A DNA stretch of 37,569 bases from Magnetococcales bacterium. Lineage in GTDB: Bacteria > Pseudomonadota > Magnetococcia > Magnetococcales > Magnetaquicoccaceae. Positions 1-8,177 of the stretch are shown in pieces. The stretch is taken from the NCBI GenBank assembly GCA_015231775.1, contig JADGAY010000018.1:1-37569 (forward strand). Direction: 5' to 3'. Every line of letters starts with the position of its first letter. Position 1 is the stretch's first letter. The notes below the pieces were generated by a model. It had not been told where the DNA came from and did not search any database. It saw nothing but the letters and a program-made list of their open reading frames with translations. Position numbers and translations under genes: made by a program.

Positions 1-6
1 GACTTA

Positions 7-147
7 GAGGCTGTTTGGTGATGCCATGAATGGAATCACCAAACCAACACGAATCGAAAAAATCGATTCGTACTTCTCAAATTGCTGCGCAATTTGGCGG
101 GCCAAGAATGGCCCGCGTCGGCTGTTTGGCATTGGCCAAACAGCCTC
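7..147 (+). repeat. Five-hairpin mobile-type repeat, copy A
   Basis: First copy of a 141-bp element found four times in the window. The ends are the inverted repeats GAGGCTGTTTGG and CCAAACAGCCTC, and the trinucleotide TTA lies directly outside both ends (4-6 and 148-150), like a 3-bp target duplication. Inside are five successive palindromes. Hairpins 1 and 2 carry unpaired substitutions relative to copy C, so this copy is slightly decayed. It has the same orientation as copy C and ends about 20 bases before the start codon of the response regulator, so its last hairpin must lie in or next to that gene's 5' leader. No transposase is encoded. Confidence 0.9.
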
Positions 148-167
148 TTAGAAGGATGGAGTCGTAC

Positions 168-1190
168 ATGAGCGACCTTCTTTTTGCCGATGAGGCCGCC
201 CCACGTCCGTCGGACGGAGCCGGACGCGCTTCTAAACCGCAGACCTGGAAATTGATGATCGTCGATGACGATCCGGATGTGCACGCCTTGAGCACCATGG
301 TGCTGCGCACCTTCCGCTTCGAAGGTCGGGGGTTGCGGTTTCTGCACGGCTACTCCCGCGCCGATGCCGAACGCCTGATGTGCGAAAACCCGGATACGGC
401 GGTACTGCTGCTCGACGTGGTGATGGAGAGCGATCAGGCGGGACTCGAGGCGGTCCATTTCATTCGCCAAACCTTGCGCAATCGTTTCGTGCGCATCATC
501 CTTCGCACCGGTCAACCAGGTCACGCGCCGGAACAACGGGTGATCCTGGATTATGACATCAACGATTACAAGGAAAAGACCGATCTCACCGACATCCGCT
601 TGACCACGGCGGTGATCACGGCGTTGCGCTCCTACCGCGACATGATGGTGATCGAACAGAACCGGCAGGGGTTGCAGAAGATCATCCAGGCCACCGGCAG
701 TCTGTTCGAGCCGCGCTCGATCCGCAAACTGGCCAACGGCGTGCTCACGCAACTGGTGTCGATTCTCGGCCTGGACGAAAGCGCGCTCTATGCCCAGGCG
801 TCGGGATTCGCGGTCAACGGCGACAGCGGACGCATGGTGTTGTATGCCGGAACCGGACGCTACAGGGACCGGATCGGCGAGACGGTCGAGGCGGTGGTCG
901 ATGCCGACACCCTGGCCCTGATCCATCGCTCCTTGGAAAACCGCGAAAGCCTGTTCGAGGGGGAGCGCTTCGTGGGCTATTTCCAGACCCGCCAGGGGTC
1001 GGTGAACCTCCTGCACCTGCGCGGGGTCGGCCCGTTCGAGGAGTGGGATCGGGAGTTGATCCGGCTCTACTCCACCAACGTCGGTCTGGCGTTCGATCAT
1101 GTGCTGCTCAATCGGGAGATCTTCGGCGCCCTGGGTCGGGGCGAGCCGGTGGCCATGGCGGAGATCATGGCCGATCACGAGGATGGATGA
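168..1190 (+). CDS. Response regulator, receiver plus DUF3369
   Basis: A 340-residue two-component response regulator. Residues about 28-150 form a receiver domain with the acidic cluster DDD at 33-35 and probable phospho-acceptor Asp83 in LLLDVV. The stretch RTGQPGHAPE...DIND is typical of regulators carrying a DUF3369 domain, which fills roughly residues 170-340. No HD-GYP, GGDEF, kinase or DNA-binding output domain follows, so the phosphorylation signal is probably relayed by protein contact. The start at 168 is chosen because GGATGGAG precedes it. The frame stays open upstream to 30, but that part is repeat copy A and gives a spurious N-terminal extension. No partner kinase is visible. 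The ligand and target cannot be read from the sequence. Confidence 0.85.
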   Translation: MSDLLFADEAAPRPSDGAGRASKPQTWKLMIVDDDPDVHALSTMVLRTFRFEGRGLRFLHGYSRADAERLMCENPDTAVLLLDVVMESDQAGLEAVHFIRQTLRNRFVRIILRTGQPGHAPEQRVILDYDINDYKEKTDLTDIRLTTAVITALRSYRDMMVIEQNRQGLQKIIQATGSLFEPRSIRKLANGVLTQLVSILGLDESALYAQASGFAVNGDSGRMVLYAGTGRYRDRIGETVEAVVDADTLALIHRSLENRESLFEGERFVGYFQTRQGSVNLLHLRGVGPFEEWDRELIRLYSTNVGLAFDHVLLNREIFGALGRGEPVAMAEIMADHEDG

Positions 1191-1239
1191 TCCGGTTCGG
1201 ATGACAGGTCGGGAATTCATGGGAGGGGATGGTCTTGGC

Positions 1240-2079
1240 ATGAACGGTTTGGATCAAGGGCGTGGTTTCGTCGCGGCGGATTGGCTGTTGGAACAGCGAG
1301 GGGATCCCGGCATCCGCCTGGTACAGGTGGGCGGGGAGAGTCACTACCCACGCATGCATCTGCCGGGTGCCTGCCTGGTGACCTATCCGGAATTCACCGC
1401 GCAGCGGGATGGCCTGCCGGCCATGTTTCCGGAACTGGCGGATCTCGAACGGCTGTTCGGGCGGCTCGGGATCGGCGTGGAGACACCGGTGGTAGCCTAC
1501 GACCTGGTGGGCGGGACCGACGCGGCCCGCTTTGCCTGGACCCTGGCCCGGGCCGGACACGCGGGGGGCTGCGCGATTCTGGATGGCGGTCTGCCGGTGT
1601 GGTATCAACGCCAACTCCCCATGGAGACGGCCATCCCCCGCATCGAGGCCGTGCGCTTCCAGACCCGTCCGGTCGAGGCGTGGGAGGCGGATCGGGAACA
1701 GGTTCTGGCGACGATCGCCAGTCACGCGGAGGGGGCGCTGCTCGATACCCGCTCGCGAAACGAATATCTGGGGCTCACCCTGCGCGGACCCCGCGGCCAT
1801 CTGCCCGGTGCCGTGCATCTGGACTGGATCGACACCCTGATGGGACGTCAGGATCCCCGACTGCGATCCGACGAGGCGTTGCGGTCGCTGTATGCCGCCA
1901 TCGGCCTGGACGATCCAACCCGCGAGGTGATCGTCTACTGCGAAACCGCCCATCGCGCCGCGCACACCTGGGCCGTGTTGCGTCATCTCGGCTGGGAGAA
2001 AGTGCGTCTTTACGACGGCTCGATCTCCGAATGGCGTCTGTACGATCTGCCGGTGGTGGCCGGCGACTCTCCACGTTAG
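1240..2079 (+). CDS. Tandem-rhodanese sulfurtransferase
   Basis: About 279 residues with two rhodanese domains, the layout of thiosulfate and 3-mercaptopyruvate sulfurtransferases. The N-terminal domain is the inactive type. The C-terminal domain carries the active-site loop CETAHRA, with the persulfide-forming cysteine at about residue 234, followed by the usual rhodanese ending (LYDGSISEW). The loop is neither the CRKGVT of classical thiosulfate sulfurtransferases nor the CGSGVT of SseA, so the donor is uncertain. The start is ambiguous. ATG 1240 is used because GGGAGGGG lies upstream, though its spacing is long; ATG 1219 and ATG 1201 are in frame. It follows the response regulator by about 50 bases and ends 20 bases before ffh, so these genes may be cotranscribed. 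Confidence 0.82.
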   Translation: MNGLDQGRGFVAADWLLEQRGDPGIRLVQVGGESHYPRMHLPGACLVTYPEFTAQRDGLPAMFPELADLERLFGRLGIGVETPVVAYDLVGGTDAARFAWTLARAGHAGGCAILDGGLPVWYQRQLPMETAIPRIEAVRFQTRPVEAWEADREQVLATIASHAEGALLDTRSRNEYLGLTLRGPRGHLPGAVHLDWIDTLMGRQDPRLRSDEALRSLYAAIGLDDPTREVIVYCETAHRAAHTWAVLRHLGWEKVRLYDGSISEWRLYDLPVVAGDSPR

Positions 2080-2099
2080 GCATTCATTGGAGGAGCAGC

Positions 2100-3530
2100 A
2101 TGTTTGATTCCCTCTCCGACCGCCTGGAAGCGGTCTTCAAGAAACTCAAGGGGCAGGGTTCGCTCAACGAGAAGAACATCCGCGACGCCATGCGCGAGGT
2201 ACGCATGGCCCTGCTCGAGGCGGATGTCCATCTTGATGTGGTCAAATCCTTCATCGCCAGGGTGCGGGAGAAGTCCCTCGGCCAGGAGGTGATGAACTCG
2301 CTGACGCCGGGGCAGCAGGTGGTCCATCTGGTCCACAAGGAGCTGATCCACGTCATGGGTGGGATCAACGAACGGTTGAACCTCGCCGCCCAACCCCCGG
2401 TCGTGGTGCTGATGGTGGGACTCCAGGGCTCGGGCAAGACCACCACCACCGCCAAGCTCGCCAAGCGCCTGCTGGAGAAGGAGCGTCGCAAACCGCTTCT
2501 GGCCTCCCTGGACGTCTATCGTCCCGCGGCCATGGACCAGCTCGCCACGGTGGGTGAATCGGTGGGGGCCAAGGTGATGCCCACCTCGCCGGGGGAGGAT
2601 CCCCGCGAGATCGCCAAACGGGCGCTCCAGACCGCCCGCACCGGCGGCTACGACGTGCTGCTGCTGGATACCGCCGGGCGTCTGCATGTCGATGCCGAGC
2701 TGATGAACGAGCTGGTGGATGTCGCCGCCCTGGTCAAGCCCACCGAGATCCTGCTGGTGGTGGACTCCATGACCGGTCAGGACGCGGTCAACGTGGCCCG
2801 CAACTTCGATGAAAAACTGGCCCTGACGGGCGTGATCCTCACCAAGACCGATGGCGATGCCCGCGGCGGCGCGGCGTTGTCGGTACGTCACGTCACCGGC
2901 AAGCCGATCAAGTTCCTGGGCACCGGCGAAACCATGGAGGGGCTGGAACCGTTCCATCCCGACCGGGTCGCCTCGCGCATCCTGGGCATGGGCGACATCC
3001 TGTCGCTGGTCGAGAACGTGATGGAGAAGGTCGATCTCAAGGAGACCTCGAAATTACAGGAAAAGCTCCTCTCCTCGACCTTCACCCTGGAGGATTTTCT
3101 GGTCCAGATGCGCCAGATCAAGAAAATGGGCCCCCTGGAGGAGATCATGGGCATGATCCCGGGGGTCAAGCAGGCGATGAAGGGGCGGGACATGGCGGTG
3201 AACGAAAAGCACCTGCGCCGCGTGGAGGCGATCATCCTCTCCATGACCCCCACCGAACGGCGCAAACACCAGATCATCAACGCCTCGCGCAAAAAGCGCA
3301 TCGCCGTGGGCTCCGGCACCACGGTCCAGGAGGTGAACCAACTCCTCAAGCAGTTCATCCAGACCCAGACCTTGATGAAACGGTTCGGAAAACTCGGCGG
3401 CAAGGGGTTCCTGCGCGGCTTCCCCGGACTGGGCGGCGGTGGCGGGGGCGGTCTGCCCGGTCTGGGCGGGGGCGGCGGTTTTCCGGGGGCCGGGCTGTTC
3501 GGCGGCAACAAGCCACCGGGCATGCCCTGA
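2100..3530 (+). CDS. ffh: Signal recognition particle GTPase Ffh
   Basis: A 476-residue SRP54-type GTPase. It binds 4.5S RNA and signal sequences of nascent membrane proteins and docks on FtsY. The N domain covers about residues 1-95. The G domain has the P-loop GLQGSGKT (107-114), DVYRPAA, DTAGR and TKTDGDARGG. The methionine-rich M domain follows, with LEDFLVQMRQIKKMGPLEEI and the RNA-binding region around SMTPTERRK. The final 50 residues are a long glycine-rich tail (GLGGGGGG... repeated twice), longer than in many Ffh proteins. GGAGGAG precedes the ATG. No ffs RNA gene was seen in the window. Confidence 0.97.
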   Translation: MFDSLSDRLEAVFKKLKGQGSLNEKNIRDAMREVRMALLEADVHLDVVKSFIARVREKSLGQEVMNSLTPGQQVVHLVHKELIHVMGGINERLNLAAQPPVVVLMVGLQGSGKTTTTAKLAKRLLEKERRKPLLASLDVYRPAAMDQLATVGESVGAKVMPTSPGEDPREIAKRALQTARTGGYDVLLLDTAGRLHVDAELMNELVDVAALVKPTEILLVVDSMTGQDAVNVARNFDEKLALTGVILTKTDGDARGGAALSVRHVTGKPIKFLGTGETMEGLEPFHPDRVASRILGMGDILSLVENVMEKVDLKETSKLQEKLLSSTFTLEDFLVQMRQIKKMGPLEEIMGMIPGVKQAMKGRDMAVNEKHLRRVEAIILSMTPTERRKHQIINASRKKRIAVGSGTTVQEVNQLLKQFIQTQTLMKRFGKLGGKGFLRGFPGLGGGGGGGLPGLGGGGGFPGAGLFGGNKPPGMP

Positions 3531-3840
3531 TCGATTCAGGAACCTGTAGGGCCTGTTGAACGCGCCTGGATCGAGGAGAGATCCGCGAACCCCTTGACGT
3601 TCACAAGCGGATGGGAAACGATCGCCTGCGCCCCATGCCTCCCAAGGTCATGGCGGCGGCCACGTTGGACGAACTGTTCAGGGAGCGCTGAACGGAATTG
3701 GTTTGGGAAGGAGAGCGGGTAACGCTTTACTTGGTCGGATCTTTGTGTGAAAATGTACGATTTATCCAGTCATCCGCCCAATGGCGTTTGACACGGGTCA
3801 CTGATTGACGTTCAGACCTTGAACGAGGAGTGTGCAAGCC
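3531..3840. other. Intergenic region upstream of hflK
   Basis: A 310-base gap without a convincing gene. A short plus-strand open frame (about 3560-3691, 43 codons, ending in ATLDELFRER and TGA) has codon use like the neighbouring genes. It could be the C-terminal remnant of a lost gene, but it has no ribosome site and no recognisable family. The 3' half becomes AT-richer (3720-3775) and probably holds the hflK promoter, although no clear -35/-10 pair stands out. No repeat copy lies here. Confidence 0.4.
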
Positions 3841-4953
3841 ATGGCGTGGAACGACGGTGGTGGGAATCCGGGCCCCTGGGGGCCGAGCGGCGGTGTGCCC
3901 CCGCAGCCACCGGACCTTGATCAAATCGTCCAGATGTTGCGTGACCGGTTCCAGGGCGGGAATCCGATCGCCCGGTTGTGGCCGGTCGTGCTCGCATTGG
4001 CCCTGGTCGTCTGGATGGCCACCGGCATCTACGTGGTCGGACCGGACGAGAACGGGGTGGTGTTGCGTTTCGGGCGGCATGTGGAGACCACCGGACCCGG
4101 CCCCCACTGGCGTCTCCCCTACCCGATCGCCACGGTGCTCACCCCGAAGGTGACCAAGGTGGAACGGATCGAGATCGGTTACCGGACCCGTGCCCGCGGC
4201 GACACCCGCGCCAGTGGGGACGAGGTGGACGTGCCCGCGGAGTCGCTGATGCTCACCGGGGATGAGAACATCATCGACATCGACATGAGCGTCCAGTACC
4301 GCATCAAGGACGGGGGCGCGGCGAACAATCTGTTCAATCTGCGCAACCCCTCGGCGGATCGCCACAAGGTGGTGCGTGACGCGGCGGAATCGGCGATTCG
4401 TCAGGTGATCGGTCGCAACGAGATCGACAGCGCCCTGACCGCCGGCAAGGAGAAGATCCAGTCCGACGCCAAGCTGACCATGCAAAAAATCCTGGACAGC
4501 TACAACAGCGGCATCACCATCATGACGGTGCAGTTGCAGAAAGTCGCGCCGCCGCCGGAGGTGGTGCATGCCTTCAAGGACGTGGCCAGCGCGCGGGAGG
4601 ATCGGGAACGGGCGATCAACGAGGCCCAGGGCTATGCCAACGACATCCTGCCCAAGGCCAAGGGCGAGGCGGCCAAGTTGATTCAGGAGGCCGAGGGCTA
4701 CCGGGCCGCCAAGGTGACCCGCGCCCAGGGCGACGTGCACCGTTTCCTGGCGATCCTCAAGGAGTACGAGAAGGCGCGGGACATCACCGAGACCCGCCTC
4801 TATCTGGAGGCCATGGAAGAGGTGCTGAGCAACGTGAACAAGGTGATCATCGAGCCCCGTGCCGGACACAATCTGCTGCCCTATCTGCCGATTCCGATGC
4901 CAGGTGGTCACCGGGGCGGCGCCGCTTCGGGCAAGGTGGAGGTGACGCCATGA
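3841..4953 (+). CDS. hflK: HflK, SPFH membrane protein
   Basis: A 370-residue HflK. With HflC it forms the SPFH-domain cage in the inner membrane that encloses FtsH and modulates its proteolysis. The N-terminus is the Gly/Pro-rich stretch usual for the family (MAWNDGGGNPGPWG). One membrane segment lies at about residues 43-67, followed by the SPFH/Band 7 domain starting GPDENGVVLRFG and a long helical region (AREDRERAINEAQGYANDI) near residues 240-300. ATG 3841 is chosen because GAGGAG lies about 11 bases upstream; an in-frame GTG at 3832 is too close to it. The stop codon overlaps the hflC start as ATGA, indicating translational coupling. Confidence 0.95.
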   Translation: MAWNDGGGNPGPWGPSGGVPPQPPDLDQIVQMLRDRFQGGNPIARLWPVVLALALVVWMATGIYVVGPDENGVVLRFGRHVETTGPGPHWRLPYPIATVLTPKVTKVERIEIGYRTRARGDTRASGDEVDVPAESLMLTGDENIIDIDMSVQYRIKDGGAANNLFNLRNPSADRHKVVRDAAESAIRQVIGRNEIDSALTAGKEKIQSDAKLTMQKILDSYNSGITIMTVQLQKVAPPPEVVHAFKDVASAREDRERAINEAQGYANDILPKAKGEAAKLIQEAEGYRAAKVTRAQGDVHRFLAILKEYEKARDITETRLYLEAMEEVLSNVNKVIIEPRAGHNLLPYLPIPMPGGHRGGAASGKVEVTP

Positions 4954-5825
4954 ACAAGAATCTTTCCCTGGGGCTCTCCCTGGTCGGGGTGGCGATTCTG
5001 GTGCTGATGACCCAATCGGTCTACACCGTGGCCCAGTGGCGTCAGGCGCTGGTGGTGCAGTTGGGCAAACCGGTCGAACCGGCCATCAGCGAACCGGGGC
5101 TCCATTTCAAGATCCCCTTCTTGCAGGAGGTTCACTTCTTCGATCGCCGTTTGCTCGATTTTGATCAGGAGCCACAAGAGATCCTGTCGGCTGACAAGAA
5201 GAATCTCAAGGTGGACAGCTATTCGCGCTGGCGCATCGTGGACCCGCTAAAGTTCTTCCAGACCGTGCGCGACGAGAATGGCGCCGCCGACCGGCTCAAC
5301 GACATCATCTACTCCAACATCCGCGAGGTGTTGGGGCAGTTCACCATGATGGAGATCGTCTCGGCCTCCCGTTCCGATCTGACCCAGCGCATCCGCGAGC
5401 AGACCAACGTCCAGGCCAACAAATACGGCATCGAGATCATCGACGTGCGGATCAAGCGCACCGATCTGCCGGCGGAGAACTCCAAGGCGGTGTTTCGGCG
5501 CATGCAGACCGAACGCGAACGCCAGGCCAAGCAGTATCGCGCCCAGGGCGAGGAGGAGGCGGTGAAGATCCGCTCCAAGGCGGTGCGGGAGCGGGAGATT
5601 CTGCTCGCCGATGCCTACAAGAGCGCCCAGGAGATCCGGGGTGAGGGGGACGCGGAGGCCACCAAGGTCTATGCCGATGCCTATCAGTCCGATCCGCGTT
5701 TCTACCAGTTCACCCGGACCCTGGAGGCCTATTCCAAGTCCATGGGCAAGGATACCACCACCGTGGTGCTGGAACCCTCGGGTTTCTTCCGCTATCTGCA
5801 AGGGATGAATCCGTCGGGTCGTTGA
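4950..5825 (+). CDS. hflC: HflC, SPFH membrane protein
   Basis: A 291-residue HflC, partner of HflK in the FtsH-regulating complex. It has an N-terminal membrane anchor (about residues 7-28), then an SPFH domain with the family features FKIPFLQEVHFFDRRLLDFD and YSRWRIVDPLKFFQTV. The coiled region follows (MQTERERQAKQYRAQGEEEAVKIR begins near residue 185), and the C-terminal FFRYL motif is typical of HflC. Length is normal. Its ATG shares four bases with the hflK stop, and the small DUF2065 gene follows 55 bases after its stop, the order seen around hflKC in many proteobacteria. Confidence 0.95.
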   Translation: MNKNLSLGLSLVGVAILVLMTQSVYTVAQWRQALVVQLGKPVEPAISEPGLHFKIPFLQEVHFFDRRLLDFDQEPQEILSADKKNLKVDSYSRWRIVDPLKFFQTVRDENGAADRLNDIIYSNIREVLGQFTMMEIVSASRSDLTQRIREQTNVQANKYGIEIIDVRIKRTDLPAENSKAVFRRMQTERERQAKQYRAQGEEEAVKIRSKAVREREILLADAYKSAQEIRGEGDAEATKVYADAYQSDPRFYQFTRTLEAYSKSMGKDTTTVVLEPSGFFRYLQGMNPSGR

Positions 5826-5880
5826 TGCCCATGGGGACTCCTTGTTACAGGTTTGAAACCGGCGGCGTGATCGAGGTGGC

Positions 5881-6066
5881 ATGAAGGATTTCTTGAGTGT
5901 GTTGGGCATGGTTCTGATCGTGGAAGGGGTGCCCTACTTTCTGGCTCCGGAGCGGATGCGTCGTTGGGTTCTGGCCATCGCCGAACTGCCGGAGGGGATG
6001 TTGCGACGCACCGGATTTCTGCTCATGGCCGTCGGGTTGTGGTTGGTCTATCTGGCGCGCGGGTGA
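5881..6066 (+). CDS. DUF2065 small membrane protein
   Basis: A 61-residue protein of the DUF2065 (YjeT-like) family, commonly encoded just after hflC. It consists of two hydrophobic helices (about 5-21 and 44-58) joined by a conserved short loop containing YFLAPERMRRW. Its function is unknown; the constant neighbourhood suggests a role near the HflKC-FtsH complex. GAGGTGGC immediately precedes the ATG. It is followed after only four bases by the yceD start, so it links the hflKC operon to the ribosome/lipid operon downstream. Confidence 0.85.
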   Translation: MKDFLSVLGMVLIVEGVPYFLAPERMRRWVLAIAELPEGMLRRTGFLLMAVGLWLVYLARG

Positions 6067-6070
6067 GACG

Positions 6071-6691
6071 ATGGCACCACTCGGAATGGATGGGAATCGG
6101 GATGACGACGCTTTCCAGCCGCGCTGGGAGCTGTTGGGCGACCATCCCCGCCCCTTGGGGGATATCACCCTGGATCTGAACCACCTGCTGCATCGCGCCC
6201 AACCCTGGAAAGCTTGCGGCGTGCTCGGACCGGCGGATCTCACCGAACTGGCCGAGACCGCTCCCCTGGAGGGACAGGCCGAGCTGCTGCTCGAGGCCAG
6301 ATCGGTGCGTCAGGAAGGACGGTTGGTCGCGCGGGTACGGGGGATTTGTCGCGCCACGCTGCGCTTGACCTGCGTGCGCTGTCTGGTTGATTTTTGTGCG
6401 CCGATCGAAGCCGACATCGATGCCGCCTTCGCGGTCGGGAGCGATCCGGCGGCCAAGAACAAGAGTTGGCGCTTCGAGGAGGATGTCGAATATCTGCCGG
6501 ATGGGACGCTCAAGCTCCGCCATCTGGTTGAACAGGAGTTGTTGCTTACCCTGCCCATGAACCCGATCTGCCTCTCCGGGTGTGCTGGACTGTGCGCGGG
6601 GTGTGGGGCGGATCTGAATCGCGCCCCGTGTACCTGCCGTGAAATCGAGCCGCAAGGCCCGTTCGCGGCATTGAAATCGTTGCGGTCTTGA
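6071..6691 (+). CDS. yceD: YceD family (DUF177) protein
   Basis: A 206-residue DUF177 protein. Homologues are conserved next to rpmF and are implicated in 23S rRNA accumulation. Visible features are the central CVRC pair in RLTCVRCLVDF (about residue 100) and a C-terminal Cys-rich patch CLSGCAGLCAGCG, which together probably bind a metal. The C-terminus has the usual CLSGCAGLCAGCGADLN form. The stop TGA at 6689-6691 lies exactly at the left edge of repeat copy D, so the usual yceD-rpmF adjacency is interrupted by about 220 bases, most of it the element. Confidence 0.85.
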   Translation: MAPLGMDGNRDDDAFQPRWELLGDHPRPLGDITLDLNHLLHRAQPWKACGVLGPADLTELAETAPLEGQAELLLEARSVRQEGRLVARVRGICRATLRLTCVRCLVDFCAPIEADIDAAFAVGSDPAAKNKSWRFEEDVEYLPDGTLKLRHLVEQELLLTLPMNPICLSGCAGLCAGCGADLNRAPCTCREIEPQGPFAALKSLRS

Positions 6692-6833
6692 TGCGTATTT
6701 GGGAATTCCACCCCTGGAATCCCCAAATACGCACGGTTCGAACACCTTCGAACCGTGCTTGAACAAATTGCCTGGCAATTTGGCGGGCCCTCCATGGCCC
6801 GCATCGGTGGTTTGGCCATTGCCAAACCGCCTC
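6692..6833 (+). repeat. Five-hairpin repeat, divergent copy D
   Basis: A 142-base relative of the 141-bp element, between yceD and rpmF. Hairpins are at 6693-6732 (18-bp arms, one mismatch), 6731-6758 (12-bp perfect arms, four-base loop), 6764-6782, 6783-6802 and 6806-6831. The third and fourth hairpins keep the sequence of copies A-C, while hairpins 1, 2 and 5 differ in sequence but keep pairing. The trinucleotide TGA flanks both ends (6689-6691, 6834-6836); the left one is the yceD stop codon. The left end lacks the GAGGC terminus, while the right CCTC end is kept. It could act as an attenuator or processing site ahead of rpmF. Confidence 0.85.
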
Positions 6834-6914
6834 TGAATGCTTGTCCCCTTGGGATCTGGGGAGACGAGAGTCGCGTGAACACGTTGGTTTGATCTTATAG
6901 CAAGGAGAACACCC

Positions 6915-7094
6915 ATGGCCGTACCAAAAAAGAAAGTTTCCTCCGCGCGTGGCGGCATGCGTCGCGCCCACAATGCCCTGACCGCCCCGGCATTGTCCCT
7001 CTGCCCCAACTGCCAGGAGCCGCGTCCGCCCCACAAGGTGTGTCCGCACTGCGGTTGGTACAAAGGGCGCGAGGTCGTGACGGTCAAGGAGTAA
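6915..7094 (+). CDS. rpmF: Ribosomal protein bL32
   Basis: A 59-residue large-subunit protein bL32. The N-terminus MAVPKKKVSSARGGMRRAHN is the family signature, and a zinc ribbon is formed by Cys30, Cys33, Cys43 and Cys46 (CPNC and CPHC). It is the four-cysteine, zinc-binding form. AAGGAG lies ten bases before the ATG. It is preceded by repeat copy D rather than directly by yceD and followed after 36 bases by plsX, so the yceD-rpmF-plsX-fabH order is kept around the insertion. Confidence 0.97.
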   Translation: MAVPKKKVSSARGGMRRAHNALTAPALSLCPNCQEPRPPHKVCPHCGWYKGREVVTVKE

Positions 7095-7130
7095 CGGGGC
7101 GTATCAAGCGCGCCAAAGGAACGACCGATC

Positions 7131-8177
7131 GTGACCATTCGCATCGCCCTGGATGCCATGGGGGGCGACAAGGCCCCCGCGGCCCCCATCGAGGGGGCTG
7201 TGCTGGCCTTGGGACAGCACCCCGAGTGCACGTTCACCCTGGTGGGACAACCCGAGGTGATCGCCAGGGAACTCGCGCGCATTGGCGTGGATCCGGCACG
7301 CTTTGTCATCCACCCGGCCAGCGAGGTGGTGGGCATGGCGGAAAAGCCCTCCGTGGCGCTGCGCACCAAGAAGGACTCCTCGATGCGGGTGGGTGCCAAT
7401 CTGGTCAAGCGTGGCGAGGCGGACGCCTTCGTCTCCTCGGGTAACACCGGGGCGCTCATGGCCACGGCGCGCTATGTCTTAAAAACCCTCCCCGGCGTCG
7501 ATCGACCGGCCATCATGGCGGTCATGCCCTCGATCACCGGTCAAACCCTGATGCTCGATGTCGGGGCCAACGTCGATTGCTCGGCGGATCATCTCTGTCA
7601 GTTCGCCCTGATGGGCAAGGTCTATGCATCGGCGGTGATGGGACTGAAAAGGCCGCGCATCGGTCTCTTGAACATCGGCGAGGAGGAGATCAAGGGCAAC
7701 GAGGTGGTCAAGGAGGCCGGCGAACGGCTCAAGGCCGATGGCGGGGATGGCTACATCGGCAATGTCGAAGCCTCGGAGATCTTTGCCGGCGGAGTCGATG
7801 TGGTGGTGTGCGACGGTTTCGTCGGCAACGTCACCTTGAAGACCATCGAGGGGATGGCGCGCATGTTGACCCATTTCCTCAAGGAGTCGTTCGGCGCCTC
7901 GGTCTGGACCAAGCTCGGCTATCTGGCCGCCCGGCCCGCCATGAACAATTTCCGCTCCCGTGTCGATCCGCGCAAGTACAACGGCGCCATCCTGCTGGGG
8001 CTCAACGGCATCGTGGTCAAGAGTCACGGCGGGGCGGATCCTTACGCCTTCAGCCGGGCCATCGGGGTGGCCGTGGATCTGGCCGCCAATCGCGTCAACG
8101 AGAAAATTCGCCGTGACATCGCGGCACATGCCGGCGTTTCCGCCGGTAACGGGGGAGAGCAGGCATGTCCAGGTTGA
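7131..8177 (+). CDS. plsX: Phosphate acyltransferase PlsX
   Basis: A 348-residue PlsX, which converts acyl-ACP and phosphate to acyl-phosphate at the start of phospholipid synthesis. The N-terminus ([15 protein letters not shown]) is diagnostic, and [13 protein letters not shown] and [12 protein letters not shown] are conserved family segments. It starts with GTG at 7131, with AAAGGA about 12 bases upstream; no better in-frame ATG precedes the conserved start. The 3' end overlaps fabH by 13 bases, so the two are translationally coupled, as is common in this operon. Confidence 0.96.
   Translation: MTIRIALDAMGGDKAPAAPIEGAVLALGQHPECTFTLVGQPEVIARELARIGVDPARFVIHPASEVVGMAEKPSVALRTKKDSSMRVGANLVKRGEADAFVSSGNTGALMATARYVLKTLPGVDRPAIMAVMPSITGQTLMLDVGANVDCSADHLCQFALMGKVYASAVMGLKRPRIGLLNIGEEEIKGNEVVKEAGERLKADGGDGYIGNVEASEIFAGGVDVVVCDGFVGNVTLKTIEGMARMLTHFLKESFGASVWTKLGYLAARPAMNNFRSRVDPRKYNGAILLGLNGIVVKSHGGADPYAFSRAIGVAVDLAANRVNEKIRRDIAAHAGVSAGNGGEQACPG

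Noticed and set aside
30-167. N-terminal extension of the response regulator frame (46 codons)
   Set aside because: It lies almost entirely inside repeat copy A, encodes the same peptide as copy C, and has no ribosome site; ATG 168 has one and begins the domain-like sequence.
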